Shown one piece after another: positions 9,063 to 17,353 of a stretch of 64,000 nucleotides of DNA. Under the pieces are notes generated by a model. That model saw nothing but the letters and a program-made list of their open reading frames with translations, was not told the DNA's origin and ran no database searches. A program made the position numbers and the translations under genes. Origin of the DNA: Virgibacillus_N oceani_A (GTDB lineage: Bacteria > Bacillota > Bacilli > Bacillales > Amphibacillaceae); assembly GCA_041521345.1 (NCBI GenBank), contig JBGOHB010000016.1; one strand, 5' to 3'. Each line of letters begins with the position of its first letter. The first letter of the stretch is position 1.

Positions 9063-9785
9063 ATGAAAGCGTATTGGAAAGTAGGGGAGCTTGCAGAATT
9101 GACCGGTTTGACGATAAGAACGTTGAGATATTATGATCAAATTCAATTGTTTTCTCCATCCGAGTTTACAGCGTCAGGGCACCGGCTTTATACGAAATCC
9201 GATTTAACGACACTGCAGCAAATTTTATCATTAAAGCAAATGGGATTGTCTTTAGATGATATAAAGGAAATGATGAAAAGTAAAGATGAACATTCTGCTT
9301 CAAACATCATTGAAACGCAAATGGAGCGTGTAAAAAGGGATATACAAATTCAACAAAATTTATTAAATGAATTAGAGATCACCTTAGAAATCATTCGAAG
9401 TAAGAATAAGATGCCCATCAAGGAGATAACAGACCTGTTGGGAGCAATGAAATTGTACCAGGATAAATATCTTACAAAAGAACAATTAGATAGCATAAAG
9501 GATTTTTATAATAAGGCTGATAAAGATGAACTAAAAGATGCAGAGAGAAAGTTTAAGACGGTATTAGAAGAAATCCGTGTTGAAATGGATAAGGGTACTC
9601 CGTCTTCGAATGATAAAGTAAGGCAGTTGGCAGAAGAATGGAACAGCATGCTGCGTTCCATAACCATAAATGATTCCGATATATGGAGACAAGCTGAAAA
9701 ATTCCATGCGGAAAATCCTAATAATGAATTACAATTTGGCATGGACAGCAGAATCTATCAATATATACAGGAAGCGCTTAAATAA
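9063..9785 (+). CDS. MerR-family regulator with TipAS-like effector domain
   Basis: A 240-residue protein. Residues 1-70 are the MerR winged helix (WKVGELAELTGLTIRTLRYY, SGHRLYTKSDL), 75-125 a long dimerisation coiled coil, and about 130-240 a TipAS-like helical ligand domain. Proteins of this kind sense antibiotics or other small molecules and twist long-spacer promoters. ATG 9063 was chosen; a TTG at 9054 in the same frame is too close to AAAAGGG. It is co-transcribed with hslO and probably acts on the promoter at 8097-8127. The inducer is unknown. Confidence 0.88.
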   Translation: MKAYWKVGELAELTGLTIRTLRYYDQIQLFSPSEFTASGHRLYTKSDLTTLQQILSLKQMGLSLDDIKEMMKSKDEHSASNIIETQMERVKRDIQIQQNLLNELEITLEIIRSKNKMPIKEITDLLGAMKLYQDKYLTKEQLDSIKDFYNKADKDELKDAERKFKTVLEEIRVEMDKGTPSSNDKVRQLAEEWNSMLRSITINDSDIWRQAEKFHAENPNNELQFGMDSRIYQYIQEALK

Positions 9786-10257
9786 TTTAGTAGTTGCAGG
9801 GTAAAGAGGAAGGTTTTGTTGATGTAATAATTTTCCCGATCACTATTTTATGCAAGATTGCGTGAAAATGATGGTACTTTTCACACATATGGTGTAAACG
9901 TCAATTATTTCAGTGAGGAGTATCATGATGGCAAAAATCACGCCACTTCGTAGTTGCCTGCAGTTTTTCCGGTACCTGGAGGATTAATTGAAGTCGCGAC
10001 AAGTACGTATGGACTCAAGCGCATACACTATGTTGCTGATGTTGAGTCGGAGTATCCATCTCATCCTAATCCCCGATCGACAGAAGGATTACGAATGAGA
10101 TTCGACTCCCGTTTCCCGCGGGTTTTAATAAGGTACCTGACTTTCGCGCCTGTAAAATAGTGATCTGTAAAACGTGCTATTGATTACGATCCTTTGACAA
10201 AATTACACCGCTAAGTAGAAAAGGCTATGGAAAAGAAAAATTGACCAACAGGACTTG
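9786..10257. other. Intergenic gap with a short unidentified frame remnant
   Basis: No intact gene. From 9831 to 9953 one frame reads about 40 codons including LFYARLRENDGTFHTYGVN and SEEYHDGKNHATS with no start or ribosome site in place; it looks protein-like but I cannot assign it. A 68-codon frame at 9954-10160 has no ribosome site and is not recognised. Confidence 0.4.
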
Positions 10258-10673
10258 TATCACGGTAGATTAGACTGAGGAATCCGTAAAAATCGTCCGA
10301 GAGAGAATGTATCACGGAAGAATAGACTGTGAAATCCGTAAAAATCGTTCGAGAGAGAACGTATCACGGAAGATTTGGATGTGAAATCCGGAAGAATTGT
10401 CCGAGAGGGAATGTATCACGATAGATTTGACTGGGGAATCCGTAAAAATCGCCCGAGAGGGAATGTATCACGGAAGAATAGACTGTGAAATCCGGAAGAA
10501 TTGTCCGAGAGGGAATGTATCACGGTAGATTTGGATGTGAAATCCGGAAGAATTGTCCGAGAGGGAATGTATCACGGAAGATTTGGATGTGAAATCCGTA
10601 AGAATCGTCCGAGAGGGAATGTATCACGGAAGAATAGATTGTGAAATCCGGAAAAATCGATAGAAAGAGCCTA
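10258..10673. repeat. Tandem array: 8 units of exactly 52 bp
   Basis: Each unit begins TATCACGG; the starts are at 10258, 10310, 10362, 10414, 10466, 10518, 10570 and 10622, every step exactly 52 bp. Units share the blocks GAAATCCGKAARAAT and GTCCGAGAGGGAATG with a few substitutions and no indels; the last unit diverges in its final third. A weak internal half-repeat places GGAAGA at two points of the unit (spaced 22 and 30 bp). 52 is not a multiple of three and the units carry stops, so the array is not coding. There are no unique spacers, so it is not CRISPR. Confidence 0.95.
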
Positions 10674-10934
10674 TCATGACTGGTTAGAAACAAAAGCTGT
10701 GATAACAATCTCAAAAATACTGGACTAAGCAAAATGTTAACTCCAGCAATGGATTGTGAATATGCTTGATTACACAAAGGGTTACCTGATATTTTGGTTG
10801 ATTTTGTGTATAAAAAGGTTTACGGATTTTGTCACCCTGAATAGGTCTATATTATTTCAAGTTTTGACCAATAGTTTGAGAATTACTTTCATCAGGGTAC
10901 ATACTATTAAATAAAGAAGGAAGAGGTGAAAGAA
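10674..10934. other. Leader region of the RDD gene
   Basis: Between the repeat array and the RDD gene. No coding frame is supported. A TTTTGACCAAT element at about 10862 may be a -35 region. Confidence 0.35.
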
Positions 10935-11345
10935 TTGTCTAATGTGGGTGGCTTTTGGATACGGTTAGCAGCGCTCTTAATGGATGCAATACTTATAGGC
11001 ATTACTATATCTATAGCTATTGTTATTTTTGATTTAGATACATCAGATCGAGCCGTACAAACTGGAGAAAGTTTATTCAGCTTGTTGTATTTTGTTTTGG
11101 TACCTGTACTCTGGTACGGATACACTGTAGGTAAGCGTCTGGTGGGAATTCGTATTGTAAAAATGGACGGGTCCAATGTTACACTAGGAACGATCTTGCT
11201 TCGTTATGCGATAACAGGTTTTATATATGGATTGTCGTTAGGTATCGCATTGATTGTATCTATATTTATGGTAGCGTTGCGAGAGGACAAGCGTACGATT
11301 CATGATTTTATAGCTGGAACATATGTAACGTATAATAAACCTTAA
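10935..11345 (+). CDS. RDD family membrane protein
   Basis: A 136-residue integral membrane protein of the RDD family, with the diagnostic N-terminal GFWIRLAALLMDAILIG (R and D in the first membrane segment), YTVGKRLVGIRIVK in the middle and LREDKRTIHDFIAGTYV at the end. Some RDD proteins of halophiles act as Na+/H+ antiporters; whether this one does is unknown. A TTG start at 10935 is preferred because AGAGGTGA ends five bases before it; GTG at 10926 lies inside that ribosome site. It stands alone. Confidence 0.88.
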   Translation: MSNVGGFWIRLAALLMDAILIGITISIAIVIFDLDTSDRAVQTGESLFSLLYFVLVPVLWYGYTVGKRLVGIRIVKMDGSNVTLGTILLRYAITGFIYGLSLGIALIVSIFMVALREDKRTIHDFIAGTYVTYNKP

Positions 11346-11513
11346 ATATCCGGTTTGTAAATCAATAATTATTTAGCGTATACTGGCGGGCTGAGTCTGG
11401 GAATATGAATTTAACTCAAGTGACAGAAAATGGGGTTTGCATTACTGTTTCTTAATCCGCTTAGTTGAATGAATGCTGTTTTATTAAAATCTTGATGATT
11501 ACTTTATAATCAT

Positions 11514-11609
11514 CTAACAGAAATCCTGCCAGTTTGCCATAACGCTATCAGCTCCCAAATCAATCAGTTTTTCCTTAATTTCCTGATCTGCATATCGAAC
11601 CTCACTGAC
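11514..11609 (-). pseudogene. Glycerophosphodiesterase C-terminal remnant
   Basis: On the minus strand about 31 codons read VRYADQEIKEKLIDLGADSV then MANWQDFC to a stop, resembling the C-terminal end of GDPD proteins (compare the LGADGIMTDRPD end of the intact gene at 2783-3736). A stop at 11610-11612 closes the frame upstream and no catalytic part is present. The rest of 11346-11793 holds nothing I can identify. Confidence 0.7.
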
Positions 11610-11793
11610 CTACTCCTTGAATGTCTAACAGTTTCTTTCCTGAATTTCTTTTAATCTACAAAAATAGAAAAAAATAACACCAGTGATGACTTTTTCTAAT
11701 GATTTATTATAAGATAAAAATACTAGTACATCTCTTTTGCGGGAAAGTTATTTATGAATCTAGAATATTTCTAGTAAGTTAGGAGTTGACATT

Positions 11794-12459
11794 ATGGCTA
11801 CCTTAAAAAATGATTGGGCGCCAATTATGGAAGAAGAGTTCCAAAAAGATTATTATAAAAAACTGCGTGACTTTTTGAAAACAGAATACAGCGCTTATAC
11901 CATATATCCGGATATGTATGATATTTTCAATGCACTTCATTATACAAGCTATGAAAATACCAAGGTGGTGATTCTTGGACAGGATCCTTACCATGGTCCA
12001 AACCAGGCACATGGCTTAAGCTTTTCTGTGAAACCTGAAGTCAGTATACCGCCTTCCTTAAAAAATGTTTATAAGGAGCTTCGGGACGACCTTGAGGTGC
12101 CTATCCCCGATCATGGCTCTCTGATCAATTGGGCGAAGCAGGGTGTCCTTTTGTTAAATACCGTCCTAACGGTAAGAGAGAAACAGCCAAATTCCCATAA
12201 AGGAAAAGGGTGGGAGCCTTTTACCAATGAAGTGATCAAACAGGTGAATGATAAATCAGATCCTGTTGTTTTCATACTTTGGGGGAGACATGCTCAATTA
12301 AAAGAGGAATTGATTACAGCAAAGCAGCACCTTGTCATTAAATCACCTCATCCAAGTCCATTTTCCGCAAATAAAGGGTTTTTTGGCAGCAAGCCATTTT
12401 CCCGGACAAATAGATTTTTGGAAGAGGCCGGCCGTGCACCAATTAACTGGCGCATTTGA
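11794..12459 (+). CDS. ung: Uracil-DNA glycosylase
   Basis: A 221-residue family-1 uracil-DNA glycosylase that removes uracil from DNA at the start of base excision repair. The water-activating loop GQDPYHGP with its catalytic Asp is near residue 62, and the minor-groove intercalation loop HPSPFSANKGFFG with the catalytic His is near 185. Length matches the family. ATG 11794 follows TAGGAG. The gene is alone or shares a transcript with the lipoprotein gene 120 bp downstream. Confidence 0.97.
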   Translation: MATLKNDWAPIMEEEFQKDYYKKLRDFLKTEYSAYTIYPDMYDIFNALHYTSYENTKVVILGQDPYHGPNQAHGLSFSVKPEVSIPPSLKNVYKELRDDLEVPIPDHGSLINWAKQGVLLLNTVLTVREKQPNSHKGKGWEPFTNEVIKQVNDKSDPVVFILWGRHAQLKEELITAKQHLVIKSPHPSPFSANKGFFGSKPFSRTNRFLEEAGRAPINWRI

Positions 12460-12581
12460 GAATGAATTTGCCGTTGAGATTTTGACTTCTGTGATGACAA
12501 TAAAAGTACAAATAGTAGAAAAAAAGGGTACTATACTTGTGTCTGATAGATTTTCAAATAGACAAAACGGAGTGATTGGAA

Positions 12582-13130
12582 ATGAAAAAATGGTATATCG
12601 CACTACTTGCAGCATTAATCATATTAGCCGGCTGCGGTACGGAAGATAATGGTACAGTGGATGAGGGGGCGGATATCGACCAACAGGATGAAGTAACAAC
12701 AGAAGAGGATCAGGACCAGGGTGAAGATGGATCTGATGACAGCGAGGCAAATAATCAGGAAAACGGAACCCAGAATGGTGAAGGAGAAAATGGTACATCG
12801 CATGGAGAAACAGCCTATGAGCGTGGAGTAAAAAATTTCGAATTGGAACTGGATTTCCAGAATAATGATAAATGGGAATATGAATATGAGGTAAATGGTG
12901 CTGTTGAGGCGGAAATTGAAAAAGACAGTGGTCGGGAAGGAACGGAGGAAGCAGCTGAAGAAATAGAAGTCCTACTTCAGAACATGGTAATTGATGATTC
13001 CAGAAGCCATGATGAAATGATAGATGACATTCTGAGTATGCTAGATGTTTCTCGTGATGAACTGGATGAGTTTGAGCTGGAAATTGATTATGAAGATGGG
13101 ACTCAATTTCAATTTGAACAGAATTTTTAA
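12582..13130 (+). CDS. YusW-like lipoprotein
   Basis: A 182-residue predicted lipoprotein. The N-terminus MKKWYIALLAALIILAGC has a lipobox (LAGC) with the modified Cys at 18, followed by about 55 very acidic, Asn/Gln/Gly-rich residues that look like a flexible tether. The folded part (about 75-182) begins with YERGVKNFELELDFQ and ends DEFELEIDYEDGTQFQF, resembling the YusW-like domain of bacilli, whose function is unknown. ATG 12582 has GGAG nine bases before it. The strongly acidic tether is in line with a salt-adapted surface protein. Confidence 0.78.
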   Translation: MKKWYIALLAALIILAGCGTEDNGTVDEGADIDQQDEVTTEEDQDQGEDGSDDSEANNQENGTQNGEGENGTSHGETAYERGVKNFELELDFQNNDKWEYEYEVNGAVEAEIEKDSGREGTEEAAEEIEVLLQNMVIDDSRSHDEMIDDILSMLDVSRDELDEFELEIDYEDGTQFQFEQNF

Positions 13131-13295
13131 TGGGAGTGCAACGATAATATTTCATTGCCCCTTTCTGCCGGCGATGTAACACCACGCCTTGCTTTTAAGG
13201 TGATAAAAGATAGGAGCTCGTTGGAGCGTTAGCACTATTGGGTAGTTACAAGTTCCATCTAAATCTTGTGATTTAGGTAGAGTAGTTGACATTGT

Positions 13296-13397
13296 GATGC
13301 ATTAAGAGCGGCAATCATGAAAGTACAAGGAATTGAAAGGATTTTTGCTTTTGATTATCATTTTGAAATGATGGGAATGGAGCTTGTGCGGTTGTGA
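13296..13397 (+). pseudogene. PIN-domain (VapC-like) C-terminal remnant
   Basis: A 33-codon stretch reads DALRAAIMKVQGIERIFAFD then YHFEMMGMELVRL and a stop. The D-A-x-x-A-A and F-D-x-H-F pattern is that of the C-terminus of PIN nuclease toxins. The N-terminal catalytic part and any antitoxin are missing; upstream bases 13131-13295 give no continuing frame. Confidence 0.65.
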
Positions 13398-13489
13398 AGT
13401 TTGTAATTTTGGCAATGAATACTGGATATAAAAATGAATTTGACTTCTAATGAACAATCAGCTATGATTAAGCATAATTTAATAAAAAA

Positions 13490-13699
13490 TTCTATGACGA
13501 GAAAGAGTAGTTATGTTTATCTTATCTCCAGAGAGTTGACGAATGCTGAGAGTCAACGTTAAGACCGTAATGAAAATCCTCTCCGAGAAGCAAAGTTGAG
13601 AGCAATTTTAAACTTTGACGGCATTCTACCGATATCCAGGACGCGTATGATGGTACGTAGTGTAATTAACTGATAATAAACCACTACTATGGTTTTTTT
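13490..13699 (+). promoter_or_regulatory. T-box riboswitch upstream of ileS
   Basis: Stem I landmarks are an AGTA bulge (13506-13509), AGAGAGTTGAC with its partner GTCAAC (about 13530-13556), and GAA followed by ATC at 13576-13578, a likely Ile specifier. The T-box bulge TGGT is at 13651-13654, which matches a tRNA with A as discriminator base. GTAGTG (13657-13662) can pair with CACTAC (13682-13687) as antiterminator. The competing terminator is AAACCA (13678-13683) with TGGTTT (13690-13695) and a T run. The two structures overlap and exclude each other, so uncharged tRNA-Ile should switch on ileS. The core motif departs somewhat from the usual AGGGTGGTACCGCG. Confidence 0.82.
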
Positions 13700-13737
13700 A
13701 TTTTGTTACAAAGAGGATTATATATATTTATATACAT

Positions 13738-13772
13738 AAACTCGGCTCTGCGTTTGCAGCGTCGAGTTTTTT
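13738..13772 (+). terminator. Second terminator-like hairpin before ileS
   Basis: AAACTCG (13738-13744) pairs with CGAGTTT (13763-13769), with an inner CTGC/GCAG stem and a following T run. It lies only 22 bp before the ileS start and after the T-box terminator, so it may form a second barrier or extend the attenuator. Confidence 0.7.
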
Positions 13773-13793
13773 AATTTATAAGAGGTGATTATA

Positions 13794-16700
13794 TTGAAGG
13801 AGTCCAGCGCTGAAAGGGAATTAAGAATACGGGAACAGTGGGAAAAAGATGCCACGTTCCAGCGTTCTATCAACAATCGCGAAGGAAAGGAGACGTATGT
13901 TTTTTATGAAGGGCCGCCAACGGCAAATGGGCTGCCGCATGCCGGTCACGCGCTTGGCAGAACGATCAAGGACTTTGTGGCGAGGTACAAGACAATGTCA
14001 GGATACCAGGTATTACGGAAAGCGGGTTGGGATACGCATGGACTGCCTGTGGAATTGGAAGTGGAAAAACAACTGAATATTCGCGGTAAGGATCAGATTG
14101 AAGAATTCGGGGTTGAAAAATTCATTCAAAAGTGCAAGGAAAGTGTCTTTGCCTATGAAAATGAATGGAAACAGTTTACCGAAGCGCTTGGTTATTGGGT
14201 AGATATGGATGACCCTTATGTAACCCTGAAAAACGAATATATTGAGTCAGTCTGGAATATCTTATCCAACATTCATAAAAAAGGCTATTTGAATAAAGGG
14301 CACCGGGTTGTTCCTTATTGCCCGAACTGTGAAACGTCACTCAGCTCCCATGAAGTGGCGCAAGGTTATAAGGATGTTTCTGATTTATCCGTTACCGCGA
14401 AATTCCGTTTAAAGGGAATGGAAAACGAGTACCTTTTAGGCTGGACGACGACACCTTGGACACTGCCTGGCAATATTGCTGTTGCGGTGAATCCGGAAAT
14501 GAACTATGTAAAACTAAAGCAAGGGATGGATATTTTAATCCTTGCAGAATCTTTGGTTCCATCTGTGATCAAGGGGAAATATGAAACGCTTGAAATCGTA
14601 AAGGGAAAAGACTTAATTGGTCTCTCTTATGAACCGCTTTTTGATTATTTTTCAGTAACCAAAGGTCATGAAGTACTTGGTGCAGATTTTGTTACGGATA
14701 CAAGCGGTACTGGGATTGTGCACATAGCCCCAGCCCATGGAGAAGATGATTATAAATCAATTCATGCTCATGGCTTTGATTACGTAAACACAGTTGATGT
14801 CAAAGGCCGCTATAAGGATTATGTAACACCGCTTGCTGGGAGGTTTGTAAAAGATTGTGACGTAGAAATTATAAAAATGCTGTTGCATAGGGACCTTTTA
14901 TTTGATAAGGAAAAATATGATCACAGCTATCCCCATTGCTGGCGATGTGACAGTCCGCTTCTTTATTATGCCATGGAAGGCTGGTTCATTAAGACAACGG
15001 CGGTGAAAGAAAAAATGCTGGCCAATAACCAAGCGGTGGAATGGTTCCCTTCCCATATGAAAGATGGCAGGTTCGGAAACTTTTTGGATAATATGGTCGA
15101 CTGGAATATAGGGAGAAATAGGTATTGGGGGACGCCATTAAATGTTTGGATATGTGAAAAATGCGGGGAGGAAAAGGCGCCGCATTCTATTGAAGAATTA
15201 CGGGAGCTTTCGACCGAGAAACTGCCGGATGAACTTGATTTGCATAAGCCCTATGTAGATCAGATACAGTTATCATGCTCCTGCGGCGGGGTGATGCGGA
15301 GAACAAGCGAGGTTATTGATGTGTGGTTTGATAGCGGTTCGATGCCATTTGCTCAATATCATTATCCATTTGAAAATAAGAATCTGTTTAACAAACAATA
15401 TCCAGCTGATGTTGTGATTGAAGGTGTTGATCAAACAAGGGGATGGTTTTACAGTCTGCTTGCAGTTTCCACTTTATTTACAGGACAGTCACCGTATAAA
15501 AGAGTTCTTTCTTTAGGTCATATATTAGATGAAAACGGCCAAAAGATGTCAAAAAGCAAGGGGAATGCCCTGGATCCTGCAGAGTTGATGGAGGAATTTG
15601 GTGCGGATTCCCTCAGATGGGCATTACTGGCTGATAGCTCTCCATGGAATAATAAACGTTTTTCTAAAAGAACGGTAAGTCAAGCGAAGTCCAAAGTTAT
15701 TGATACGCTGATGAATGTTTATTCATTTTATAGCATGTATGCTGAGATCGATCAGTTTAATCCGGAAAATGACTTGGGCGGATCACGAACGGTGCTCGAT
15801 GATTGGATACTTTCCAGATTAAATACAGTGATTAAGCATGTAACATACAGTTTAGAGGAGTATGAGATAACGAAAGGGGCAAGAACCATTGCGGCTTTGA
15901 TAGAAGAGCTCAGTAACTGGTATGTAAGACGTTCCAGACAGCGATTTTGGAGCAGTGGGATGACAGAGGATAAAAGAGCGGCCTTCAGCACCTTATATGA
16001 AGTGTTGAAGAAATTGACACAGCTTATGGCTCCTTATACGCCTTTTGTAACAGAAGATATTTACTCCAATTTAGTGAATGACAGTGTGCACGTATCAGCT
16101 TTCCCAAAATCGGATGACTCCCTGATTAATGAACAATTAGAACAGGATATGAATGCAGTTTTGGAAATCATAGAACAAACCAGATCTGTCAGGAATGCAG
16201 CAGCTATTAAAACAAAACAGCCATTAGGAAAATTAGTTGTGATCACGCCAGCAGGGATCCATATGCCTCGACTGAAAACTTATTCATCCATTATCAAGGA
16301 GGAAATGAATGTAAAAGAAGTGGCATTTACAAAAGATCAAGATCTATTGAAATATGATTTTAAATTGAACTTTTCTGTTGCTGGGCCAAAATTTGGCAGA
16401 TCTGTAAGCGAAGTGAAAAACAAAGTGGATAAACTCGACGAAGCATTAAAAACAAAGTTCATGGAAGACAAAGAAATGCAATTATCATTAAGTTCAGGTG
16501 AAACAGTTATTCTCACACTTGACGAAGTTCTCATTGATAAAAAGGGGAAAGATGGGTATGCGTTATCGGAAGGAAGTAATTACCTGATTTTATTGGATAC
16601 GACTTTAACGACGGAACTAAAAGAAGAAGGTTTGGTTCGAGAGTTTATCCGTACTGTTCAAACGTATCGAAAAGAGTTAGGGCTTCCTGTTGACTTACGG

Positions 16701-16868
16701 GTAGATCTATATATTCAGACTGAACCATGGTTTCAATGTGTTTTGAAGAAATATAAAGCGTTGACTCATAGGAATTTAATATTGAATGAGATCTTTTTTG
16801 AAAGTAGACCAGGTATGAAAAAGATTGACGTGGAAGACTATGAAATGAAATTGTATATACGATCATAG
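13794..16868 (+). CDS. ileS: Isoleucyl-tRNA synthetase, type 2 (mupirocin-insensitive type)
   Basis: A 1024-residue class I synthetase that charges tRNA-Ile. The HIGH motif is HAGH (about residue 49), KMSKS is KMSKS (about 584), and the editing domain lies between them with WTTTPWTLPGN. A WYVRRSRQRFW segment follows in the anticodon domain. Length over 1000 and the eukaryote-like sequence mark the IleRS2 type, which in bacilli gives natural mupirocin resistance; the HIGH motif is canonical rather than the altered form linked to extreme resistance. The TTG at 13794 is chosen because AGAGGTGA precedes it. A T-box controls it. It may be the second IleRS of the cell, but the rest of the genome is not visible. 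Confidence 0.93.
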   Translation: MKESSAERELRIREQWEKDATFQRSINNREGKETYVFYEGPPTANGLPHAGHALGRTIKDFVARYKTMSGYQVLRKAGWDTHGLPVELEVEKQLNIRGKDQIEEFGVEKFIQKCKESVFAYENEWKQFTEALGYWVDMDDPYVTLKNEYIESVWNILSNIHKKGYLNKGHRVVPYCPNCETSLSSHEVAQGYKDVSDLSVTAKFRLKGMENEYLLGWTTTPWTLPGNIAVAVNPEMNYVKLKQGMDILILAESLVPSVIKGKYETLEIVKGKDLIGLSYEPLFDYFSVTKGHEVLGADFVTDTSGTGIVHIAPAHGEDDYKSIHAHGFDYVNTVDVKGRYKDYVTPLAGRFVKDCDVEIIKMLLHRDLLFDKEKYDHSYPHCWRCDSPLLYYAMEGWFIKTTAVKEKMLANNQAVEWFPSHMKDGRFGNFLDNMVDWNIGRNRYWGTPLNVWICEKCGEEKAPHSIEELRELSTEKLPDELDLHKPYVDQIQLSCSCGGVMRRTSEVIDVWFDSGSMPFAQYHYPFENKNLFNKQYPADVVIEGVDQTRGWFYSLLAVSTLFTGQSPYKRVLSLGHILDENGQKMSKSKGNALDPAELMEEFGADSLRWALLADSSPWNNKRFSKRTVSQAKSKVIDTLMNVYSFYSMYAEIDQFNPENDLGGSRTVLDDWILSRLNTVIKHVTYSLEEYEITKGARTIAALIEELSNWYVRRSRQRFWSSGMTEDKRAAFSTLYEVLKKLTQLMAPYTPFVTEDIYSNLVNDSVHVSAFPKSDDSLINEQLEQDMNAVLEIIEQTRSVRNAAAIKTKQPLGKLVVITPAGIHMPRLKTYSSIIKEEMNVKEVAFTKDQDLLKYDFKLNFSVAGPKFGRSVSEVKNKVDKLDEALKTKFMEDKEMQLSLSSGETVILTLDEVLIDKKGKDGYALSEGSNYLILLDTTLTTELKEEGLVREFIRTVQTYRKELGLPVDLRVDLYIQTEPWFQCVLKKYKALTHRNLILNEIFFESRPGMKKIDVEDYEMKLYIRS

Positions 16869-16876
16869 TGACGCAG

Positions 16877-16908
16877 CCTCTTCCGTTTTGGAAGGGGGTT
16901 TTCTTTTT
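16877..16908 (+). terminator. Rho-independent terminator after ileS
   Basis: CCTCTTCC (16877-16884) pairs with GGAAGGGG (16890-16897), followed by a T-rich run. Confidence 0.85.
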
Positions 16909-16920
16909 ATAAACTATTGC

Positions 16921-16970
16921 TTGCCAACTTTATATAAGTGATTTAATATATAAGTTGTTACTTATATATT
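16921..16970 (+). promoter_or_regulatory. ars promoter with overlapping ArsR operator
   Basis: TTGCCA (16921-16926) and TAATAT (16944-16949) are 17 bp apart. A perfect inverted repeat AATATATAAGT / ACTTATATATT (16945-16955 and 16960-16970, four-base spacer) overlaps the -10, with an extra half-site TATATAAGT just upstream. This is where an ArsR dimer should block the promoter until arsenite binds. Confidence 0.82.
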
Positions 16971-16989
16971 AGGAGTGAGGTGTTAGACA

Positions 16990-17334
16990 ATGCTGAAAAC
17001 GTCGCTTGAAATCGAAGAAGCTGCTGTCATTCTTAAACTATTGGGTGATAAAACAAGGCTTACGATGATAAAAATTTTGGATACGGGAGAATGCTGTGTA
17101 TGTGAATTTGTCGAGATCTTTCAAATGAGTCAGCCGGGAATAAGTCAACACTTAAAAAAATTAAAAGATATGGGATTGGTTCGGGAAAAGAAGAAAGGGC
17201 AGTGGATTTTTTATTCCATCAATAAGAACAATGTTTACTACCCTTTTGTTAGTGAAATTCTTCATCAACTGCCAAGCCAGGAAAATAAACTTATAAATTT
17301 AGAAAAACAGGGAAAACGTATTATTTGCTGTTGA
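16990..17334 (+). CDS. arsR: Arsenical resistance repressor ArsR
   Basis: A 114-residue winged-helix repressor that leaves its operator when trivalent arsenic binds. The metalloid site ECCVCEF (three Cys, about residues 36-42) lies in the first DNA-binding helix region, followed by the recognition segment QMSQPGISQHLKKLKDMGLV. The C-terminal ICC could add ligands. It is the first gene of arsRBC, with its operator 20 bp before the start ATG 16990. Confidence 0.96.
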   Translation: MLKTSLEIEEAAVILKLLGDKTRLTMIKILDTGECCVCEFVEIFQMSQPGISQHLKKLKDMGLVREKKKGQWIFYSINKNNVYYPFVSEILHQLPSQENKLINLEKQGKRIICC

Positions 17335-17353
17335 TTCGCCGGAGGTTTTTATT

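Noticed and set aside
9954..10160. 68-codon frame in the gap before the repeat array
   Set aside because: No ribosome site, no recognisable family, and Pro/Arg-rich composition unlike real genes here.
10258..10673. CRISPR array
   Set aside because: The whole 52-bp unit repeats with only point differences; there are no unique spacers and no cas genes.
12619..13185. 188-codon minus-strand frame rich in His, Pro and Leu
   Set aside because: A mirror of the acidic lipoprotein gene; composition is an artefact of reading Asp/Glu-rich codons backwards.
13785..13793. Upstream start of ileS
   Set aside because: The codons before TTG 13794 include the end of the AGAGGTGA ribosome site spacing, so they are leader.
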